Shown: in pieces, positions 60,024 to 64,000 of the stretch
Position numbering within the stretch: position 1 is the stretch's first letter
How the letters are laid out: the number at the start of each line of letters is the position of its first letter
NCBI RefSeq assembly: GCF_945957525.1
Contig: NZ_CAMFLA010000004.1
Span: forward strand, 165,386 to 229,385
Direction: 5' to 3'
From: an uncultured Aquitalea sp.
GTDB lineage: Bacteria; Pseudomonadota; Gammaproteobacteria; Burkholderiales; Chromobacteriaceae
Length of the DNA stretch: 64,000 nt
Translations under genes and position numbers: made by a program
The notes under the pieces: generated by a model
The model's database searches: none
What the model was told of the DNA's origin: nothing
What the model saw: the letters and a program-made list of their open reading frames with translations, nothing else

Positions 60024-61397
60024 TCAGGCTGCCGGGTAGATCATCCGCGCCGGCACGCGCATGGTGCGTTTGGCCCAAGGGTAGTACACCAGCGCCGTTA
60101 CCAGCAGCCCCACTATCCAGGAAATATCGGTATCGCCCAGCAGTTTGACGGCAAAGCCGGTGTACATGGCCTGGCTGATGAAAGGCACTTGCGACAGGAT
60201 GCCCACGCCATAGCTCGCCAGCGCCGGCAAGTTGTAAGCGCCATAACGGCCGTCCGGCTGGTACAGCGCGGGGATGTCCACCTTTTCACGGGAGATCAGG
60301 TAGTAATCAATCAGATTCACCGCGCTCCACGGTACAAAAGCCACCAGCAACAGCAAGACGAAGTTCTTGAAGTTGGCCAGAAAATCATGGCTGGCAAACA
60401 CCGCCAGCACCACGCTCAGCGCAATGAACAAAGCAATCACCAAGGAACGGGCCTTGGGCGAATAACTTCTCGCGCCGTTCATGCCGCTGACGATGGTGAG
60501 CGAGCACATGAAGCCGCCGTAGGCGTTCAGGCAATTCACCGTCAGCTTGCCCGCCACAATGGCAAAGTAGATCACCATGGCCAGCGCCGGTCCGGCCAGC
60601 TCTCCCATGAAACCCACCTGGTTCTTGATGAATGAACCACCCGCTCCCGCCACCAGCACGCCAAAGCTCATCGCGCACTGCGCGCCGATGGCCGTACCGA
60701 GAAACACCGGCCAGAACACCTTGCCGGTAGGCGTATCAGCCGGCAGATAACGCGAGTAATCCGCCACATAGGGCGCAAAGGTCAATTGCCAGCCAGCCGA
60801 CAGCGACATCGCCAGCAGCAACTGACCGATATCACCAGCCGGGCCGGCCAGCAAGGCATCCAGCGGATGCGCCGACAGCAAGCGCCAGGCAAGAAAACCG
60901 AAACCAGCGATACTCACCACACTGGCGATGCGGCCCAGCTTATGGATCACGTTGTAACCGGCAATGGCGATCACGCCGGTAATCACGCCAAACACCACCA
61001 TGCCCAGTGGCGAACCATCCGTACCAAGGATGCGGTTGATGGCCTGACCGGACAACACGGTGCCGGTAGTGGCAAAGCCCAGATACATGAGAATGGCCAG
61101 CAGCAAGGGCAAGGCCGCGCCTTTCACGCCAAACTGCACCCGGCTGGTAATCATCTGCGGCAAACCCAGCCGAGGCCCTTGCGCGGCATGCAGCGCCATC
61201 ACCGCCCCGCCCAACAGATTACCCAACAGCAAGCCCAACAAGGCGGTAACGCCATGCACGCCAAACACCACCGCCAGCGCACCGTCCACGATGGCGGTAA
61301 TCTGCAGGTTGGCGCTCAGCCACAGGGTGAACTGCTGAAACGGCTGACCGTGGCGCGCGGCATCCGGCACCCAGTCAATCGAGTACTTGTCTTTCAT
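60024..61397 (-). CDS. NCS1-family nucleobase permease (cytosine/purine type)
   Basis: A 457-residue permease with twelve helices. The N-terminus has FTLWLSANLQITAIVDGAL and GPRLGLPQMITSRVQFG, the NCS1 signature for purine, cytosine or related base uptake (CodB group). The C-terminal half has FVPWSAVNLIDYYLISREK, typical of the family. Substrate could be cytosine, a purine, or a hydantoin or pyridoxine-like base. No deaminase is next to it. The region just upstream carries symmetric AT-rich repeats that may bind its regulator. Confidence 0.87.
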   Translation of the reverse strand: MKDKYSIDWVPDAARHGQPFQQFTLWLSANLQITAIVDGALAVVFGVHGVTALLGLLLGNLLGGAVMALHAAQGPRLGLPQMITSRVQFGVKGAALPLLLAILMYLGFATTGTVLSGQAINRILGTDGSPLGMVVFGVITGVIAIAGYNVIHKLGRIASVVSIAGFGFLAWRLLSAHPLDALLAGPAGDIGQLLLAMSLSAGWQLTFAPYVADYSRYLPADTPTGKVFWPVFLGTAIGAQCAMSFGVLVAGAGGSFIKNQVGFMGELAGPALAMVIYFAIVAGKLTVNCLNAYGGFMCSLTIVSGMNGARSYSPKARSLVIALFIALSVVLAVFASHDFLANFKNFVLLLLVAFVPWSAVNLIDYYLISREKVDIPALYQPDGRYGAYNLPALASYGVGILSQVPFISQAMYTGFAVKLLGDTDISWIVGLLVTALVYYPWAKRTMRVPARMIYPAA

Positions 61398-61924
61398 GCT
61401 TTTCTCCTTTGATGGCCGCCCCGTCGGATCGCTCTCTTCAGTGGCGATTACGCAGGTCGGCCCGCAAAATGTATACTCATTTGCAATTTATTGCATATAC
61501 ATTAAGCACAAAAAAACAAGCCACTGTTGCATTTCATGCATTTGGCAAAAGCCGGGTTTTCAGCAGGGATAAAACCGGTGGGTTTGCCACAAAACCGCGA
61601 CGTAGACGCCAAGACGAAATCCCGCTCGCACCAGATTCGCCCCTGGCGACGGCATGGTTGGGCAGCGCTCGCAGTAGTACAGCGTAAGGTCATCGCAAGG
61701 CAGCCGCTTGACCCATAACGCCCATCACATCAAACAGCCATGAGCAAACGGCCGCTCGACCTCAAGCAGGTACGCCGCATGACCGGGCACAAGCAAGCTC
61801 AAGCCTTGGCTTGCCGCAACCCATTCACAGCGCCATGCCAAACGGATAGCATCAATCTGACCAGCCCTACCAACAACCACCCTACTCGAACACCAAAGCC
61901 CCCTCGCACATCAAGCCGGACAAT
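61398..61924. other. 527-bp gap: permease promoter, no gene seen
   Basis: The left 110 bases hold the divergent promoter region with the palindromes described separately. The rest has short open frames with no ribosome site, including one at 61740 that begins MSKRPLDLKQ. I find no convincing gene, RNA or terminator in it. Confidence 0.5.
61468..61503 (-). promoter_or_regulatory. nested AT-rich palindromes upstream of NCS1 permease
   Basis: AATGTATA (61468-61475) and TATACATT (61496-61503) form an outer inverted repeat. Inside it TGCAAT-TT-ATTGCA (61482-61495) is a perfect 14-base palindrome. They lie 70-105 bases before the permease start. It is probably an operator; the binding protein is not encoded nearby. 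Confidence 0.5.
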
Positions 61925-62506
61925 ATGACCAAAGCCATTATTTTGAAATCTGTCGCCATCCTTATCGGAATCGCCCTTGCCGCCACCGCTGCGGCAGAAC
62001 CCGCCCCCGGCGCTGAAACTCCAGCACGCCTCAGGCTGTTTGGCCAAAATGGTATCGGCGTCATGTTTTATAGAAACAGTACGTGCTACAAAACGGGGTT
62101 TCTTGGCCCTTATGGCGGCGAGAGTGTATCTGGCGGGCTTGTCGACGCATTCTCATCCTTTATCGGCAAAGCCAACAATACCGTTATTGGCATGCCCGAA
62201 ACGGTAAATACAAAAATGCAGAATGAAAAAGATGGCCTTCTTTCCAAGGCCTATTACAAGGAATACACCGTAAAGCCCGATGAAATCCTTACCATCTTTA
62301 CCGCTTTGGGCGATGCCAGCGGCTTTCATTGTGGCCCCATCGCATTTTCATTCACTCCCAAGGCGGGGGCTGACTACGAAGGATTTCTTGAGGTGAACTG
62401 GAAAGAGAAAATTTGCCGTTTCAATCTGAATGAGATTGTAAAATCCGATCAATCCACCGACTTGGTTTCAGTGAACACCGCCTACCGGTCAAGTCGGTGC
62501 GAATGA
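61925..62506 (+). CDS. secreted protein of unknown function (first of pair)
   Basis: A 193-residue exported protein with a signal peptide of about 24 residues (cleavage after TAAA). The mature part is beta-rich in look, with four Cys (STCYKTG, FHCGPIAF, KEKICRF, SSRCE) that could form two disulfides. A MFYRNSTCYKTGF segment and SFTPKAGADYEGFLEVNW recall lipoprotein-like Ig folds, but I recognise no family. Codon use is less GC-biased than in the neighbours, hinting at transfer. It is followed after nine bases by a second small secreted protein. Confidence 0.7.
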   Translation: MTKAIILKSVAILIGIALAATAAAEPAPGAETPARLRLFGQNGIGVMFYRNSTCYKTGFLGPYGGESVSGGLVDAFSSFIGKANNTVIGMPETVNTKMQNEKDGLLSKAYYKEYTVKPDEILTIFTALGDASGFHCGPIAFSFTPKAGADYEGFLEVNWKEKICRFNLNEIVKSDQSTDLVSVNTAYRSSRCE

Positions 62507-62515
62507 ATAAACACC

Positions 62516-62809
62516 ATGAAGCGCATCATTCTGGCAGTCATCGCCACACACTCCACCATCGCGTTGGCAAATCAGCATGTCAACGCCTCTTTCAATCAAT
62601 TAAAATCAGATGCAGAGCTATGCCGTCACTTTTCGGGAGAGTGGGATACTGACCTGCCCAAAGAGCGAAAAGATGAAATACAAGCCGGGTTAAACAAGTA
62701 CTGCAACAGGGCAAAAGATACTTATCAAAAACTGAATTCAAAGAAAGCAAACCCAAAGCAGCTTTCTCGCATACTCAAAGAGTATGACTTCCTGAATGAG
62801 GCTCCGTAA
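62516..62809 (+). CDS. small secreted protein of unknown function (second of pair)
   Basis: A 97-residue protein with a signal peptide of 18 residues (MKRIILAVIATHSTIALA) and a Lys/Gln-rich helical mature part with two Cys (ELCRHF, NKYCNRA). It starts nine bases after the preceding stop, so the two are surely one transcript. The AT-leaning codon use is shared. A terminator follows. A toxin-immunity or periplasmic adaptor pair is conceivable, with no direct support. Confidence 0.68.
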   Translation: MKRIILAVIATHSTIALANQHVNASFNQLKSDAELCRHFSGEWDTDLPKERKDEIQAGLNKYCNRAKDTYQKLNSKKANPKQLSRILKEYDFLNEAP

Positions 62810-62840
62810 TTGAATATCAAATACGAACGCCCCCCAAAAC

Positions 62841-62867
62841 AAAAGCCAGCGCACGCGCTGGCTTTTG
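62841..62867. terminator. bidirectional terminator
   Basis: AAAAGCCAGCG and CGCTGGCTTTT pair around a short CAcg-type loop, between the secreted pair and the convergent LysE gene. Confidence 0.88.
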
Positions 62868-62891
62868 CATGAACCACCTCTGGCATGGCAA

Positions 62892-63524
62892 TCAGCGGCG
62901 GGACTCCACGGCGATTCGTACCGCCAGTCCGGCCAATACCATGCCCATCAACCAGCGCTGCGCCGCCATCCATAGTGGACGCTCGCCCAGAAACACCGCC
63001 ACCGCGCCCGCCATGCAGGCAATCGCGCCATTCACGCTGACACTGATGGCAATCTGCACACTACCCAGCGCCAGCGACTGCGCCAATACACTGCCATGCC
63101 CCGGCGTGATGAACTGCGGCAGCAGAGAGAGGTACATCACGGCAATCTTGGGGTTGGCCAGATTGGTGACAAAACCCATGGCAAACAGCTTACGGGCGCT
63201 GTCGTGCGGCAACTGGCGCACCTGAAACGGTGAGCGCCCGCCCGGTTTCAGCGCCTGCCAAGCAAGGTAAAGCAGGTAGGCTGCGCCGCCCAAGCGCAGC
63301 ACATCGTAGGCATAAGGCACGGCCATCAGCAGCGCCGTGATGCCAAAGGCCGCGCAGGCCATATAGAAGAGAAAACCCAGCGCCACGCCGCCCAGCGACA
63401 CCAGTCCGGCCCGACTGCCCTGACAGATGGAGCGCGACACCAGATAGATCATATTGGGCCCGGGCGTGAGCGCCATGCCCAGCGACACCAGCGCAAAGGC
63501 CAACAAGGAAGAGCAGGACGGCAT
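62892..63524 (-). CDS. LysE/RhtB-family exporter
   Basis: A 210-residue exporter with six helices. LGMALTPGPNMIYLVSRSICQG (residues 15-36) and FVTNLANPKIAVMYLSLLPQF (near residue 122-142) are the signatures. It is the third LysE-family gene in the window and resembles the 53.9-kb one more than the 27.8-kb one. ATG 63524 was chosen since the helix starts at once; the frame stays open to 63617 without support. No regulator is adjacent. Confidence 0.87.
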   Translation of the reverse strand: MPSCSSLLAFALVSLGMALTPGPNMIYLVSRSICQGSRAGLVSLGGVALGFLFYMACAAFGITALLMAVPYAYDVLRLGGAAYLLYLAWQALKPGGRSPFQVRQLPHDSARKLFAMGFVTNLANPKIAVMYLSLLPQFITPGHGSVLAQSLALGSVQIAISVSVNGAIACMAGAVAVFLGERPLWMAAQRWLMGMVLAGLAVRIAVESRR

Positions 63525-63797
63525 GCGAAAACCTCCAACTGCGCAGTGCGCGGGATGCGTGCGTTGCGCGGCGGCTTGCCCGGCCACCGCAGGATGTTCT
63601 GTTTTACCACAGCCCACGTCCTTGCCGCCAAACGGCGCCAGCGCCTTACCCCGCCAACCACCGACTCATGCGCTCCGCCAGCGGCAAGTGGCAAGCCGCT
63701 GCCAGCCCGTCCAGCGTGCACAGTTCACTCGCCAGCGGGGGCGGGACCCGCAAGTATGACGGGGCAAAGGCGCAGCAGTCAGCCAAGGCATTTGCAC

Positions 63798-63812
63798 AAG
63801 GTTGGCCGAAGG
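63798..63812 (+). repeat. dispersed word, extended copy (intergenic)
   Basis: AAGGTTGGCCGAAGG, the longest consensus form, stands 90 bases before the hairpin at 63881. Confidence 0.72.
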
Positions 63813-63880
63813 GGTAGGAAACCGTATTGGTTCTGGTTGTTTGTTAGGTGGGCTGGGGGCCGCTTCCGCGCGGCGGACGG

Positions 63881-63914
63881 GAAAGGGATCTTTGCTTGGC
63901 CAAAGATCCCTTTC
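63881..63914. repeat. 14-bp perfect inverted repeat
   Basis: GAAAGGGATCTTTG and CAAAGATCCCTTTC are perfect arms around a six-base loop. There is no U-tract and no adjacent gene end, so it is not an ordinary terminator. Confidence 0.7.
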
Positions 63915-64000
63915 ATCCCTAAAGGCCACCCTGCAAGCATGGCCTGCGGCTACCCTCAGGGGCCTAGCACTGGCACGGCGCGCCTGAACTCGCGCTTTGT

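Larger units (their letters stand above)
4407..63810. repeat. dispersed 9-11 bp word TTGGCCGAA / GTTGGCCGAAG, 22 copies
   Basis: Exact TTGGCCGAA on the plus strand starts at 4407, 12387, 17025, 29749, 33049, 33775, 42400, 49113, 53285, 59982 and 63802. Its complement TTCGGCCAA starts at 9712, 10762, 20029, 22820, 24679, 26299, 28899, 34765, 36200, 43469 and 50097. Fourteen are GTTGGCCGAAG in full. Six are outside annotated proteins (or only in a leader ORF). Inside genes ten encode Leu-Ala-Glu, four Ser-Ala-Asn and two Phe-Gly-Gln. Near misses occur at 14992, 26216, 37878 and 38660. Counts were made by eye. Confidence 0.8.
63525..64000. other. non-coding end region
   Basis: In these 476 bases I find no gene with a ribosome site. 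They contain a full-length copy of the dispersed word (63798-63812) and a 14-bp perfect hairpin (63881-63914). The last 90 bases have the look of a dispersed intergenic repeat or the rim of one, but that cannot be tested in a single window. Confidence 0.5.

Noticed and set aside
63802..63987. 61-codon open frame at the window end, and an 87-codon frame opposite it (63666-63929)
   Set aside because: Neither has a ribosome site, and both run through the perfect hairpin at 63881.
1..64000. tRNA or rRNA genes, CRISPR arrays, insertion sequences, integrase or att sites
   Set aside because: None was recognised on either strand by reading; small RNAs without strong structure could still be missed.

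Overview
The window is GC-rich (low to mid 60s percent by eye), densely coded, bacterial chromosomal DNA. Gene content and order fit a betaproteobacterium, most likely Neisseriales of the Chromobacterium / Chromobacteriaceae type. Supporting features are an 87-residue IF-1, a split-pqiA/pqiB/pqiC operon, kynB-kynU next to an Lrp-type regulator, and a cheV-cheV-cheY-cheZ-cheA cluster. The species assignment is inference. I see no rRNA, tRNA, CRISPR array, prophage or insertion sequence.

Layout. 0.1-11 kb: a DMT exporter, an amidase, a minus-strand operon (HhH protein, two half-PqiA proteins, PqiB, PqiC), small stress-type proteins, a TSUP permease divergent from a LysR regulator, and an iron-type alcohol dehydrogenase. 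11-22 kb: a periplasmic binding protein, HutD, AcpH, MarC, an amino acid permease, an ACT protein divergent from isoaspartyl peptidase, infA behind a long structured leader, a REC-EAL phosphodiesterase, ArfB overlapping an isochorismatase-fold protein, and a nitronate monooxygenase-like enzyme. 22-26 kb: a kynurenine unit (Lrp-type regulator divergent from kynB-kynU, then a terminator, then a permease). 26-40.5 kb: gltX, a LysE exporter divergent from a MocR regulator with a perfect 13-bp inverted repeat between them, a glutamine amidotransferase, aqpZ, a DUF294/CBS protein joined to a DEDDh exonuclease, radC, coaBC, dut, a diguanylate cyclase and a parvulin.

40.6-45.2 kb is the most unusual part. 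It is a magnesium-transport locus in which a strong promoter precedes two small paralogous ACT-like proteins and a P-type ATPase of the MgtA class. The transport genes are interleaved with short ORFs that have good Shine-Dalgarno sites. One encodes a 17-residue Asp/Pro/Arg-rich peptide strongly reminiscent of the Salmonella MgtL leader. A second, also beginning MSDD, overlaps the start of mgtA out of frame. 45-54.5 kb holds assorted membrane, secreted and redox proteins and an RtcB2-PrfH pair, which is a ribosome-repair cassette. 54.8-59.9 kb is the chemotaxis cluster. 60-64 kb holds an NCS1 permease, two unrecognised small secreted proteins, a LysE exporter and a non-coding end with a long hairpin.

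Cutting across all of this is a short dispersed word, TTGGCCGAA, most often GTTGGCCGAAG and in intergenic DNA AAGGTTGGCCGAAG. I counted 22 exact 9-mers (11 on each strand) and 14 exact 11-mers by eye; a base-composition model expects less than one of either. It is balanced between strands, over-represented in non-coding DNA, and written with the TTG leucine codon inside genes. It looks like a DNA-uptake-type or other genome-wide signal and does not match any I recall.
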